Positions 8,272 to 20,571 of a stretch of DNA of 64,000 nt are shown here, piece by piece. Positions within the stretch are counted from its first letter, which is position 1, and each line of letters begins with the position of its first letter. A program made the position numbers and the translations under genes. A model generated the notes under the pieces. That model ran no database searches, was not told where the DNA came from, and saw only the letters and a list, made by a program, of their open reading frames with translations. Origin of the DNA: Collybia mongolica (taxonomy: Eukaryota > Basidiomycota > Agaricomycetes > Agaricales > Clitocybaceae); NCBI GenBank assembly GCA_013420905.1, contig JAAXNY010000011.1:1-64000 (forward strand), written 5' to 3'.

Positions 8272-8339
8272 ACCGATCTGAAGAGTCTTAAAAGACGAAA
8301 GGATCCGACCAGTGGTCTCCTCCATCGATCCTTATCGGT
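8272..8339 (+). ncRNA. Type I hammerhead ribozyme, array unit 2
   Basis: Same layout as unit 1, shifted by 180 bp: CUGAAGA 8278-8284, GAAA 8297-8300, cut between 8333 and 8334. The only change is g to a in the three-base loop of the internal stem III hairpin, so both helices and core are kept. The two cuts define a 180-nt monomer. Confidence 0.92.
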
Positions 8340-8405
8340 AAATTTCGCCTACTCAACTATATCCTCCAACAAAAACGCTTCGCGTTTTTGTTGTCGTCCA
8401 CCCTA

Positions 8406-9447
8406 AAAAGAGTTATTACTTACCCTTACACGAGTTTTTGAAACCAGGCAAAAGTATACCAAGGTGGTCATTCCCTACAGAGTTGGGGGAAAAACTAATA
8501 TAGATAGGAACTGGTTTCACGTGGGTGTGTACTGAGGCAGTGGATGCTCGTGCAAATAAACTAAGCATTGACAATTGTTGGCATTGTGTTGGTGGGAGGG
8601 TGAGTGGAGTTGGCGTAAACAGCTAGATGTGGGGTGTCTGTGTTAAGGCCAATAGGGCTAACGAATGATGGAATTCATTGCGGCTTTGTAGTATGCTGCA
8701 CCAATCAAACAACTTTCAACAGAACATATAACAGCAGATCTAGATAAATGAACAATGCACGTACCCTTGACTTGCGTTGAAAAGTTGAAACTACCGAGTA
8801 ATTGGGTCGAGCTATTTTATATTGGCGTACCGTTGGAGAAATGTTGCTCATCGAGGTCGAAGAGAAAGACAAATTGAATGTTCAGCTAGAGCGCGTTGTC
8901 GAGGACGAAAGTAAGCGATTCGTGCCAAGACGAACCGGATCTGGTGCTTCTGCACTGCCACATCTCTCGAGTTTACCTGAACTGCATGGGTGCCTTTCTC
9001 GTTGCACAATCCATTTCATGTGCAATTACCTGCTGTTTGAGATATAGGCAGCATTCCTGATGCACACCTTCCTCAAAAAAGATTTGGCCTTTTCTCGATG
9101 AACATCACAGCTATATATACATTGCAGAGCACTCCTGAAGCGCGCCGTTTTACTGTTGAGACTCTACAAGATTCTATTACTTCCATTCTTCCTGTGGACC
9201 TGTACAAAATTCAACAAATACAATTACTCTACGACCGAGAGGACTAGGACAGCATGACTCTGGGTCAGAGGGCTAATTAGGATGCGAGAACCAGAAGATG
9301 ACAGCAACGGAGCGGAGTAGCAGGGTTAATACGAGAAGAAGAGTCCCAAAAAAATAATGTGATAATTTAGAGGAAAAGGCGGCGAGCCAAAGGAATAGGG
9401 GACCGAATAATGTAGAATAAAAACCCGAAGCCCAACAAGGAAATCAT
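8406..9447. other. Intergenic stretch between subtelomeric repeats and first single-copy gene
   Basis: No ORF with recognisable features. The region contains the 3' flank of the minus-strand PHD-SET gene. The single 81-codon frame at 8802 lacks a plausible ATG start and shows no domain. Confidence 0.6.
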
Positions 9448-12400
9448 TCAACGAGCCCATCCTCCACCCCGTGTCCTCGCGCGGGGTTGCCACGATCGAT
9501 CCCGATCCCAATCCATTCTATCGCGATCCGCAGAAGGCCCGCGAGGCAAAACTTGCGGTCCCGAGAACGACCTGCTTGCAGGCCGAACTGGCTGGTACGA
9601 TTGAGAAGCCATTCTCAATGCACGAGGTCCACTGGGGAGTGGACGAGCGTTGGGCGGAACCGTGGTTGGCGGCGGTGTCGCGAGTGGAATCCGGTGTGGC
9701 GGGTGACTGCGGGGTGGAGGTGAATATCCCGGTGTCGTTTGAAATGATCGGGGCTGGGTAGGAGGTGTATTTGAGTGGGGAGGGATGAACGATGTTCGGG
9801 CGGGAGGCGGCGGCGGGCGTTGCGCTCCCGATTGCTTTTCATCTTGATGAGCGAGAATTTCGCCTTCCTCATGTGAAGGATGAGATGCCGGTGGTGGTGG
9901 CTGAATAACAGGAGGCGCCTGAGGCGAAGGACGAGGCGAGACTGTGCGGCGCTCTGGCAGTTTCTGATCGATAAGTTCTGCCTTGGCTTCAAGGCTCACG
10001 ACGGGCGAGTTGCCGATGGACGACGTGGGAGGGACTGGGGAGGTATGAGTCGACGAAAGATACTCACTACTGGTTACAGGGACGGCGGGCGTAGGGAGAT
10101 GGGAACTTTCAGGTGCATCCACGGACATCTCGATATCTTCATCCTTGACCTGACCGTTGGTGACTACATCCAAAGCCTCCCGTCCGAAGGGTTTGCTGGG
10201 TTGTACCTCCGTCTCCTTACGTGCATTGATCGCGATTGGGTCGGTTTTCGAGAGTCCAGCGACGTGTTCGGATTGCGTGGCTTCTGGTTGGTCCGGCCTC
10301 GTGTCTCCGCCCGTATCCGGCGCTAAATTGGACTCCACAGTCATTGGCGAAGCCTCCACACTACCACCACCGACGACCTCCATTTCTTCTCGCTGCTTCC
10401 TTTTCCTCGCCGCGAAATCCTTCAATGACATCTTGACCTTTGGTGGTGGTGGGGGCGGGGGTGTCGGTAAGCGTGGTGGTGTTGGAGATCGAGGCGGTGG
10501 AGTGGGTACGTGAAGTTGTGGCGTGGGTGTCGGGGAACGTTGAGGTGGTGGGGATTCCGGGGAATCGGGTAGTGCGGAATGAGGAGCTGAAGCTTGTGGT
10601 TCCGGAGAGAGTGGGGAAACAGAACGTTGCCGAACGTCCTCGGGAACGGTTTCGGATGGTTGGGGAACAGCTTCGTTCACGGTTTGTGGCGTATCCGCGG
10701 TAGTTTCGGGTTTGTTGTTTGAGCGATAAACGGGAGGTTCTGGAGATGGTGACTCCGGAATGACTGATGTGGCGACGAGCGTAGGATACTCCACCACCGA
10801 AAATTCTGTAGCGGCTTTCGACTCAGGTGGTGGTGATGTTAGGGGTGATGATGGAGCGCTAGGATCTATACTTAATGGTGGTTGCAGGGGTGGTGAAGAT
10901 GTGGGCAGAGGCGACGGAGGTTGGACCTCAATCATCTCTGCTGGAACCTCGGGGTAATCATCCTTCGTTCTGTCGTGAGCTCCAGGACTGGTCATCCACT
11001 TCGACGAGGTATCCTGTGGTGACACGCGAGTGTGTGGTGGCACCTCACTGCCTAAAATTTGTGGTGATGCCACCTGGATCGTCGCGGGCTGTGACAACAC
11101 GGTGGGTGAAACCAACGAGAGGCGGGAGAAGGATATAGAGGGAGATGCTGTGGGTGGCGTAGTGGCCGCTGCTATTCCGGTCGATAGAACATCGTGGAAG
11201 CTGCCCGGTGACTTGGACAATCTTTCGCGATGTTTGTCTCCCAAAGGTAAGGCCGCAACGCCTGACGCGGGTGTGGAGGCAGCGGCAGGTGGAGGCGGAG
11301 GAGGCGTATCTGAAGGTATAAATATGTCAAAGACCGATCACAGAGCTGGAGAACGAGCGTACCCTGAGTATCGACGTCGATGTCCATGCCCATCGTCACT
11401 TCTTGGCCTTTTTCTCCAGCCTCAGACTGAATAAGCCGCTCACTCTCATTACTCCCTTGACGTTCGGAATCTTCCTTCGCCGCTCCCGGACCTCCACCGA
11501 GCATAGGCGATAACCCTCTCCGTTCTCCTACGTCCGACCCAGCCCCGCTCCCGCTTCTACTCCCACTCCCACTCACGAATCCGTACGTTTCCCGCAACGC
11601 CTCCAGCTCCTGGTGAATCCACCGCTTCCTCATCTTTGGCGGCATTTTCGTCTCCTCCTGCTCCGATTCCACCCCTGCATCCTCTTCCAGCTCGTCTTCG
11701 ACATCCTCTCTAGACTCATCCTTCCCCCAATCAGGGCCAAGATTATATTCCCCACCCGAATCCCATCCAACCCCCTCTCCGGGTACGATAATACGTACCC
11801 TCTGTGGTCCTCCTGCACGTAGTCGGAAGACCCCTGCATCCGGCAACCTCGGCTTTCGCTGCGGATCGTGTACCTTGAGTACAGGCCGTGTAGCTGGAGC
11901 GAACGCAACCAAGTCAGATCCCCAATATATGGGCGCTTGCGAAATGAAAGCCACGCACCTCGATTAGTCGAGAAGTCATCGTCTCCGCCCATCTCCACAT
12001 CAACATCTTCCTCAACGTTCAATTCGTCCTCCTCGCCTCGACCTCGACCTCTATTTCCCTCCTCCTCTCCCTCAACATCGACATGCGCATCCTCATCCCA
12101 AGTCTCCGTCACTGCGCCTTCAATCACTATCCCGTTTCTATTTCCACCCCGACGGCGCTCAGTCCGGTTACTCCTAGGTCGGCTGGGCCCAGGCCGCATT
12201 TCCTCGTCGCGCCCTTTCGTTACCCCGACCATCTCAACACCACCCATTCCACCCGCCCATGCAACACGTTCGCGTGTCCGAAAGCCGCGTTCTACTCCTA
12301 GGAGCGGGCCCAGATCCCCGGGTCGAGATGGAGGTGATTGCGGGCGAAGTTTACTTGGACCGGCAGCATTCACGCTCATATCGTGCAGCGTGGCGTGACG

Positions 12401-14316
12401 GTGGTGATGGTGCCGCTGCCGTTGCAGATAGTCGTGCTGATGCTGGTGGTGATGGTGTGGATGTGGATGTGGAGATCCGGGGTGGGCCTGTCCTTTGTCG
12501 TCCTGTTCCCACTCCATGCGCCCCTCATCAACCCGCCCATTTTCGCTCCTAGGTGCTTCAGCTCCAACTGGGATTCGTCCATTCATCCCCACTTGTTCCC
12601 CACCCGACAGACTCTCACCCTCGACAAACGCTTCCATCTCTCGAATAGCGCACCCCTTCGCCCTTTCTCCGCATGCACATGTGGTGAACGTCGAACCGAG
12701 GGCGTGCAGAATGTTGGAGAGTTGGGATCGTAGATGCTGAATATGGGCTGGGCTGAAAGGAGGTATGGTTGGGTCAGAACATTGCAAAAGAGAGTTTTAA
12801 GAGAAGGGATAAGATGAGACAGGGTAACGAAACGCGGGTGATTGGGCTAGACAGTGATGAACAAAGACTTGGAGTAGGGAATACACCTATAAAGATCGGC
12901 CGAAGGATAAAGGAATACTCACGGAAACATATGGGGCGTCTGTAGAAGCGCCGGAAGCGCATGCACAGCATTTCCATCATCCCACTCCCAACCCAATACC
13001 ACCTCCTCATTTGCCTTGAGATCTCGCAGCGCAAAGACGGCGAACGCCAGCGTCGAGTGTTCGTCGGCCTCCTTCTTGTCCCCGTTTCCCCGCGTTTCTC
13101 TACCCCCAGCTTCATCAAACCTCTTTCTCGTCTCATTCCAGACCTTTTCCTTCCTCCGGTCCTCGTTCCTGCTCCGCTTACATAACACAGGCCTCAAAAC
13201 TGCGTTCGGCCAGCATCCACTCCTCACAAAACGTGCTTCGTTCCCGGTTATTCGTGCATCCAGTGCTAGATCCAATGGCGGTCCCATTAGATGAACGTGC
13301 GGCTTCGGCATCCCGAGGTGAGCATATCCATTAAGAGGGTCGGAGAGGTACTCTGCGGATGGTGTGATCGTGGATGGGAATGGTGCCAAGAGAGTGTTTG
13401 AAGGTACCGACGACGTTGTGTGGAGAGCGTAGGAGGGTGGACGGACGGATGTAGGTTCGGCAGGGAGAGGTTGTAGTGTCGTTGGTGTACTGCTGGGTGG
13501 TGGTGGGTACGGCGTGAGTGCCGTGATGCCTCGCCAGTTCTGGGCATGTTGGCGAAGCTTGGCGGTGGTTGATGAGGAAGTGATGATGTCCTCGGTGATG
13601 TGGACGTAGTGCGACTTTGGTTCGTCTGCGTCTGTGCATACGTCCACCGGGGTATCCTCCCCCGTACTAGGATGCGGGTTTGGGTGTTGTGTGGTTACCG
13701 GTGGCGGCTGCGTACTGACAGTTGACATCCGCCGCCGTTTCTTGCTCCCCTCAATGGCAGGGGCGCTCACCCTGCGATGTTTACGCTCTACACCAGGGCT
13801 CGTCCGTCGTTGCTGTTGTGGCTGCGAGAGTAGAGCCAAGCGCTCGCGTTCTGCATCTTCCATGGCCCGTTGCCTGCTTCGCTGAAGCCTGGCTGCGCGG
13901 TCTCTGTCGACGGGACGAGGAAAACAGACCCAGCAGCTCCACTGTTCGGGAACACTGCCTTCTGCAATGTCGAAGCAGGCAGCATGGCACCACCGCGAAC
14001 AGTCGTCGCAGGCGATGCTGAAGCCATCGTCAAATGTCGAACCGCATATGCACCGTATACTCTCTGATAATACGTCCCCTATGTCGCCCTCCACGTCTTC
14101 CTTCGACTTCTGCTTCTCTTTCTCCCTCTCCATGACTATAGCCTGCTTCGAGCGCCCTTTCGATGGATTCGGCCGTTGTGGTGGCTGGTGATTCGTCTGT
14201 GGATGCTGCTTGCGCTTGAGCGGATTTGATGTTACGAGTGGGACTGGTTGGATGAAAGTAGTGCTTGGTGAGAGGCTCAAGAGGCCCAGCGCTGCCTCTT
14301 GCGCATCGTAGTTCAT
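9448..14316 (-). CDS. PHD-finger and SET-domain protein, Set3/MLL5 type (4 exons)
   Basis: Exons in reading order: 14316-12923, 12752-11959, 11893-11363, 11309-9448. Introns are 170, 65 and 53 nt with GTGAGT, GTGCGT and GTACGC donors. The lengths sum to 4,581 nt (1,526 aa) with every phase matching. Residues about 87-131 form a PHD finger (CICG...CDDC...WCHAAC...WSCWVC). The SET region follows at about 335-500, ending in the conserved FTTCACGERAKGC stretch in exon 2. The canonical SET RFxNHS motif is replaced by RFVRSGCWPNA, as in Set3/MLL5 proteins, which are thought to lack methyltransferase activity and to act in a histone-deacetylase complex. The long C-terminal part is proline/serine-rich and disordered, with the family-typical KMSLKDFAARKRKQREE. 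Start: first ATG in exon 1 (MNYDAQ); an upstream non-coding exon is possible. Confidence 0.93.
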
Positions 14317-17300
14317 ATCCTCCCCTCTCCTCCGTTGTTGTCGTCGTTGTTGTTGTCCTGACTCCGAGTTGGCCTGGACAATTAAATGATCTATGATTCC
14401 GTGTTAGTGCTAGATCTTGAGAATTCATAGGGAACATACGATGAGTAGCAGCGTAATTTGAGAGAAAAACAACAGCAAGACGATGGAAATGAGAATGAGA
14501 ATGAAAGAAAGGGATTGAGCGCTCAGTCAGTTTGAATCTCTCAGCCCTACCGGAAAAACCTGGGATCACCCGACCAAGGGGAAAATAAATACGACCAAAT
14601 AGCCTGTGCCACCGTTCGATCGATCGGCCGAAACTCTCTTTGGTTCACAACCAGTTCACCATTTTCAAATTTGTACCACATGTTCGAGACGCTTGAATCG
14701 GAAACTGCTACTCAAACATCCTTGGAAGCTGTTACATACACCACATAACACCAACTTCACTCTCAATGTACAATTGAAGATTAATCCCCCACAGCATTTT
14801 GTCGTTCAATCCATCCGAACATATCCAACAAGGTAACATTTACGCCGAATATGTCGACATAGGATCAATATCATCTACATTGCAAATATTCAAGCCTTCA
14901 AGCATAGCATTTTTCATCTATTGAAGGAATTTCTGACATAGACTTGCCCTTCCTCTGCGCACTGCGGCTTCTGACACCATAATTTCAGCCACACAAGTCA
15001 AGTATGTGAACTGGTATCGAAGAAAATCATCTTCCACCATTGTAACGAATTTCTTCCACTATTGATTTAGGACTCATAAGAGGTTTCTCTTGGCGGTACG
15101 ACGCCTTTGCTACACAACCGACGAACCTTCGCGGTAAATTCTGAATACCCCAATCGCCTTTCAACGTCCTTATCCGTGCACCTACAAGAAATGGACGTTA
15201 CAACGTCCGCCGAGTTGTATCATACCCCTGGCTACTCCCCAACAACGTATAGATACACATCCAAGCCCGAGATAAGCCAGTTTCTGGGGGCGTTACCTCA
15301 TCGCCGAAGCCATTATTCTTCGATAACCCCCATCCCTTCCAATATAAATAATGGACACGACTTTCAGGCTCAGGGATTGCGGCCTTCAGCCACCTGGGCT
15401 ATACGCCACTTGCAGGCAAGTTCGAAGTATCTGATGCTGATTTGAGTTGCCCATGACCACAGGACAGAGCTCAAAATCGGCTCACGATGTCGTTGGCGCG
15501 TTTATGACAGACTGGAAGGAGACGACGGTCCTTACTGCTTGGGGCCACGGACGTGTATTGCGCTCCAACTACTCATTCTGGTGTTCGTGCAGGGGTAGTT
15601 ATCATACCGAAGCAAAAACGCCTATCCCCCTTTGAGGACGTTTTCTCGTCTGATCAAATCGCAGAGTGCACAATGGGCTTCTTCGCCGTGCACGTCATGT
15701 CAACGTTGCAGTGCAGACTCAATGATCCTAGGTCGATGAAAACGCTTCAGCCCACAAATTGAAAGCACTCAACCACTAAGGTGGCCGAGGCTATACTTCT
15801 CCGAAGTGTGATTACTCAACTCACTCCTGATAAAAGGAACCGTTCAGTCTGTTGCACCTTAAAAATCCTCTCGAATCTTATTCCCTTTTTTGAACAGTTA
15901 AAGCTATGTTTCACCACCTTGGGGTTTACGATTAGACAAAGGAACGGCAGTATGGTCTTTTCGTGCCTTTACAGGGATCCCAGCCACGATTTAGATCTTA
16001 ATGATTGTTACTGGGCCTCGGAGTTGCGGAAACGCATGAAGCATCGCGTGGAGCTCAGCACGAATGAGCAACGTCCTTTCAACCATCGTAGATTTTGTTC
16101 AAGATTTTCTGTAAGGCATGCCGCAACCCTTTCAGAGGTAACCCATTCGATGTGTGGAATTGCGCGATTTACTACTCCACAGCCTTCAATCGAACATATC
16201 ATTGAGCTTCGTGTTCTTCTGGAGATCTTCCCTAGTTGTTGGAGCTGGTGGACGAACAGTGTCATGTTACCAAGCACGTATCGACCCTTGAAAAGCGCTA
16301 AGATTGCGTTGCAGCATGTCAATCCAGATGGATCACGGCATTACCTCTCTGCTGCGGGGCCAATTCCTGGCACACCTGGTGCGGCTGCACCACCAGCACC
16401 AGGGAAAGTCGAACATGATATACACCCCGTGATTATCGAACCATCCTGTTCAACGTGAGCGCTGGAGAGCGGTACGTCTGCTGACTCGTTCTCGCCATGT
16501 ACCTGTCCTTATTTTCTCTCACCTCAGGCAACTCTCATCTGCCAAATAGCACAGCATTTGTTCGAGTTCACCTTGAGGTTGCTGCGGTTTTAATTGTCCT
16601 GAAAATAAGTTGAGAGCCTTCCTCGCATACTGTTACTCAGGAGTGTCACTGCAGTGCGACGGCGCTGGCGTTGGATATGTGCCCTGATTCTTGAGAGGGC
16701 TGAATATAAAAGGGCGAACGCGAACCCATTTAGGGTGAGTGAGCAGCGATTTCCAGAGTTGCCGGGAATACGATAGAATCGGACATTTCGCGAGCAATGA
16801 CATCTACAACTCGAATATGGGACGCCGGTAACACGCGGCCTCTCCTTCGTTCGTCCAGTGCCCCAGCGTCAATGGGAATCTCATGATTCTCACCGGTTCA
16901 GCGGTGTACGTATGCGTGTTAATAATGCAACTCTAACGCATATCATCTCCCAGCCAGGAAACAGAGAAGACCACCACTTTGAAATCAACCAAATTCGCCT
17001 TTTTCCAAGATGCCGAGCCTTAGTGGAACGCGGAGAAAACCATCGCGCACCTCCCCACCTATATACTGGTGGGAATAAAAACCTAAGCACCAGCCAGACG
17101 TGATGGGTGGCAGCTTACTTGATCGCTTCTAGGTAATGTAGCCAAGGTTGTGTTCAACAGTTCTGGTTTGACTGAACGAGATGTTTAAGGAACCACTGTT
17201 CTGGACTTACGGTGCCGGTTACAGGTATTCTACTCATCTCTTTCGCCTGTTCAAGGTTCACTATTAGGAGCGAGTTTTACAGTCGCCTCCCACTTTTTCT

Positions 17301-18626
17301 CTCTTCACCCCTCTCAGCTTTCGACTGTTTTTCGAATCGGTGGCTCCTCAAGTTCTCATCAAATTAATACGGCGATTTCATGTCGACGAGAACTACAATT
17401 TCGCCTGGTCCACGACGCATGATTTTTCATCGCTTTTGCGGGGCATTCTTTGGGTTCAAATTGACTGGTTGTGTATTCTCTTTTTCTATGTATTAGCCTT
17501 CGATCACCTCTCCTGGTTTGGCCCCGGTGAGTTTCCCCACATCACCATGCTTTCATTATTGACGACCTTCTTAATATACTATATTTCTCATGCGTCGTCT
17601 CAATATGCGGAAAGCGGATGAAGTCTATCTCCAGGATGGATCCGTGAGAGCCTTTTACCTCTCCAGGTACCTCTCGAAGATCTATTAAATCATTGTGAGG
17701 GTCGCCTTACATGTTCCCCTGTTGTAACTTATCTTCTCTACTTTTCGGTCATGGAGAGCATTATTGCTGATATGTTTGGTGTCCGTTGCACATCGTGCAG
17801 GCGACCCGAGACAGGTATGTATGTTTAGCATGTACACGTCGCTGCTTACTTGCACGGGAACGAGGGTTCCGCGGAATGGAGCTCGTCGTTCGATGGACGG
17901 GGTTGTCCATCTGCATAATGCCGGATTGACCGGATGCAGCACCTATCTCGTGAATCAGGTAGGAATTTGTCCTCGAGTTTTTCGAATATAAAGATATAAC
18001 ATCTCGGCACCTCTATATCTCCATCACACATTAAGGCGTTCGAGTTTTGGTCAGTAGTCATACGAGGGTTAATTCAATGCTTGGATGAAGCTCTCCGGTT
18101 CGCGAATTTGAACTCTGAAGTCTATCTAACCATATAACTTACTTCATTATCCCCGTGAAGGCTGCTGGAAACACAAGCATATTAGGGGTCCTCCCGGAGA
18201 GAAGTAAAGCCACCAGTCCAACTATCAATAACTACTTTCTTGCCGAACCGTATCTAGGCGATCTAATGTGCTTTGACAGTTATATCCGACCGACGCCTGG
18301 CAAGCACAAGCAACACCATTCAAGTTATCCTTCCGCACCCCCCCAGAACCTGGCGAAAATTGAGCCAGGAAGTAGACAATCTCGGTCCACAATTAGGATG
18401 GGATACCAGTTCTCGGCAAGATCACTGGTAATGAGACGCCTCATGCCTCAGGGAAGACGTCCGACCATGCATGTCCTTGTGACGTGTCAACCCACTTTAC
18501 GACTTTACACCTTTCACCTCCACTTTCCCCGAGTCACATATCAAAGGTAGGCCCAATGCACGTATAGCATTTATTGTGTTGACATTAATATGAAAATAGA
18601 AAGTCTCATAATACATCCCATCTAGC
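14317..18626. other. Gene-poor interval without recognised genes
   Basis: Frames longer than 100 codons exist at 15781-16458 and 18155-18550 on the plus strand, but they lack recognisable domains and convincing starts; the first opens with GTG. Short hydrophobic frames near 17340-17620 may be chance or relics. I see no RNA gene or complete element. Confidence 0.5.
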
Positions 18627-20159
18627 ATGAACAACCAAGCATGGTTGCACGCAATGCGCCTTGAGGTTCAGGCGTATTTAAACGACTCCCTATCAGACAC
18701 TGACCAAACGGCCTTGCATGCAATACTCACAAATGCAACAGACGAAGTCAGGTCTCTCGAGTCAGACATCTCACGCCTTCAAGAAGCCATTGCGAATCTG
18801 GAGAAGCGCCGTGCAGAAGGCCTTGCACGTATTGATAGGCTGTGAGTTGGCCTTGCACCTCATAAGAGAATGCCACCAGAAATTCTATCGAAAATCTTCA
18901 TACATTGCGATGGATCTCCTTTAAAACTGCCGCCCCGTTATTGCAAGCCTATCTGGGCAGTGACACAAGTCTGTTCAAGGTGGAGGAACGTTGCGTTAGC
19001 CGAACCTCTGTTATGGAGTCAAATTAAAGTATGTAGTGGTGAAAAAATGGACGCCCTGAATGCCTTAATCCATGACATATTCTCCAATCGTGGCGGTCAG
19101 GGAATTATTAGTTACGAAACACCATGGATCACTGGGCCGGAGGAGTGGAAGGATGTATCAACCCTCCTATCCATATATCCTTCACGGCTCCTGAGCTTGA
19201 AGGTTCCTTTTGTTGGTTTCATACCGCCGTCCTTCGAGGTGCCTCTTAGTCTCTTCGATAACCTGGAATCAATTTCTATTTCGTTTCGACACTTAGCGCG
19301 TCACGATGTTGACAAAAACCGGATCATGGCTTTTTCCACAGCACGCAACCTCCACAAAGCGTCTATTCATATTTCTCAGCGTAATACCAAGTTACTCTCT
19401 ACATGGCCAACCCGTATAGCCCTTCCTTGGAGCCAGCTTACGCACCTGAATATTGATGTGGTACCAATATCTATATTTCTTAGGATCCTCAATCATTGCG
19501 ACCCACTTGTTAGCTGCGAAGTCAGGTTACGAGACGACGCCCATTCTCCGGAGGCAAGGGAGACAAGGGGAAATCCAATTCAATTGAAATCCCTACATTC
19601 GCTTGTTATTTCGGACAACACCAGCTACACAGCTGCCGAAGCACTTTTGGAAAGCTTGGTGACCCCAGCGTTGAAGAGCCTCAAATTCGGGGAAGAAGAC
19701 TGGGACGAATGGCCTCAAGAGTTCGTCCTGAAGCTCATCAGTCGATCTACGTGTAGTATCGAAATCTTTGAAACCCCCGCTAGAGCGCTTGCCGAAGAAG
19801 ACCTCCTTCCATTGATGCGAGCAATGCCGCAGCTCAAGGAGTTCAATGCCTTCACAATGCAAACGATTACGCAGTCGACCCTCGATACAATTATGTCGGA
19901 AAATCTAGCTCCAGGGTTAATCAGGCTGGACGGATGGCGAGTAACGTCTATCCGTTCATTTATCGAGTTCCTGCGTAGCCGGTGGACAGGGAGGAATGGC
20001 GGAATACAGACAGTCAGAGTTTGGGTCCCGGAGGACGTTTTTGTTCCTGATAAGGAGTACTTCAAGTCAACGTTACCGGAGCTGACGAAGAACGGTCGCA
20101 GAATCAAGGTTCTTGCATATTCAAAATCAAGGGAGACCCAAACATCCGATTCAGACTAG
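18627..20159 (+). pseudogene. Coiled-coil F-box protein gene interrupted by one in-frame TGA
   Basis: One continuous frame of 511 codons runs from ATG 18627 to TAG 20157-20159, except for a single TGA at 18843-18845. Residues 1-72 are the N-terminal coiled coil typical of agaricomycete F-box proteins (EVRSLESDISRLQEAIANLE). Directly after the stop the same frame gives LAPHKRMPPEILSKIFIHC, the F-box start, then VCSRWRNVALAEPLLWSQI. The rest is an LRR-like region of weakly repeated leucine segments. The stop falls where the family normally has an uninterrupted coil-to-F-box linker, and TGA is one C-to-T step from CGA. Either a young pseudogene, a read-through stop or an assembly error. Family role: substrate receptor of SCF ubiquitin ligases. 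Confidence 0.8.
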
Positions 20160-20571
20160 ATAATAATCTCTTTCCAAATCAGAGGTGCCGTTTCGGTTAA
20201 GGTATGGATACCTGTTTATATAGTACATTCTCTAGAGATTCACGATATAGTGTATTGCAATGTTGGTACATTTCGCTTCATCGATTTCTTGTTGCTCTCC
20301 TGGTTGATCTCTATCCTCTCCACTTCTTTGACAGCACTACGGCTCCCGTTACGACCTCTATTCACGAGGGTAGGAATGGATGCTCTTGTGAGAGAGAGGA
20401 ATCAATTATTAATATTAAAAACCGTTTTGTCATCATGACCATTGACCACATAGCACACATAACGAATTCTATCAACAGGTAGACTGCGGTAATGTACGGT
20501 ACGGGCATTAGGGAGGAGCTATTGATAGATACACAACGTCTATGAAATATACATATAATCTCTTCATGAGC
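20160..20571. other. Intergenic spacer between convergent genes
   Basis: This is the downstream region of the F-box gene (plus) and the C2-like gene (minus). It contains no supported feature. Confidence 0.6.

Larger units (their letters stand above)
8041..8400 (+). mobile_element. Retrozyme-like tandem array: two 180-bp units
   Basis: Unit 1 (8041-8220) and unit 2 (8221-8400) align at a period of 180 with a few substitutions and one balanced indel. Each unit contains a complete type I hammerhead and a 12-bp perfect hairpin CAACAAAAACGC-TTC-GCGTTTTTGTTG. Neither contains an ORF. Short tandem units with one type I hammerhead each are the hallmark of metazoan-type retrozymes, whose RNA is cut into monomers and circularised and is thought to depend on Penelope-type RTs. 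The downstream border reads GTCCACCCTAAAAAG, a CCCTAA in place of the unit start CCTAAC. Confidence 0.82.

Noticed and set aside
9471..11434. Several plus-strand ORFs of 78-148 codons opposite the PHD-SET gene
   Set aside because: Antisense shadows of GC-rich, proline-coding exons whose minus-strand reading forms one coherent gene.
14030..14569. Separate minus-strand gene of 179 aa upstream of the PHD-SET gene
   Set aside because: Its lower part is a second frame over the true exon 1, and its start region shows no gene structure; at most the upstream part is 5' leader.
15781..16458. 225-codon plus-strand ORF
   Set aside because: Starts with GTG, has no recognisable motif or splice partner, and composition is unremarkable; kept only as a gap note.
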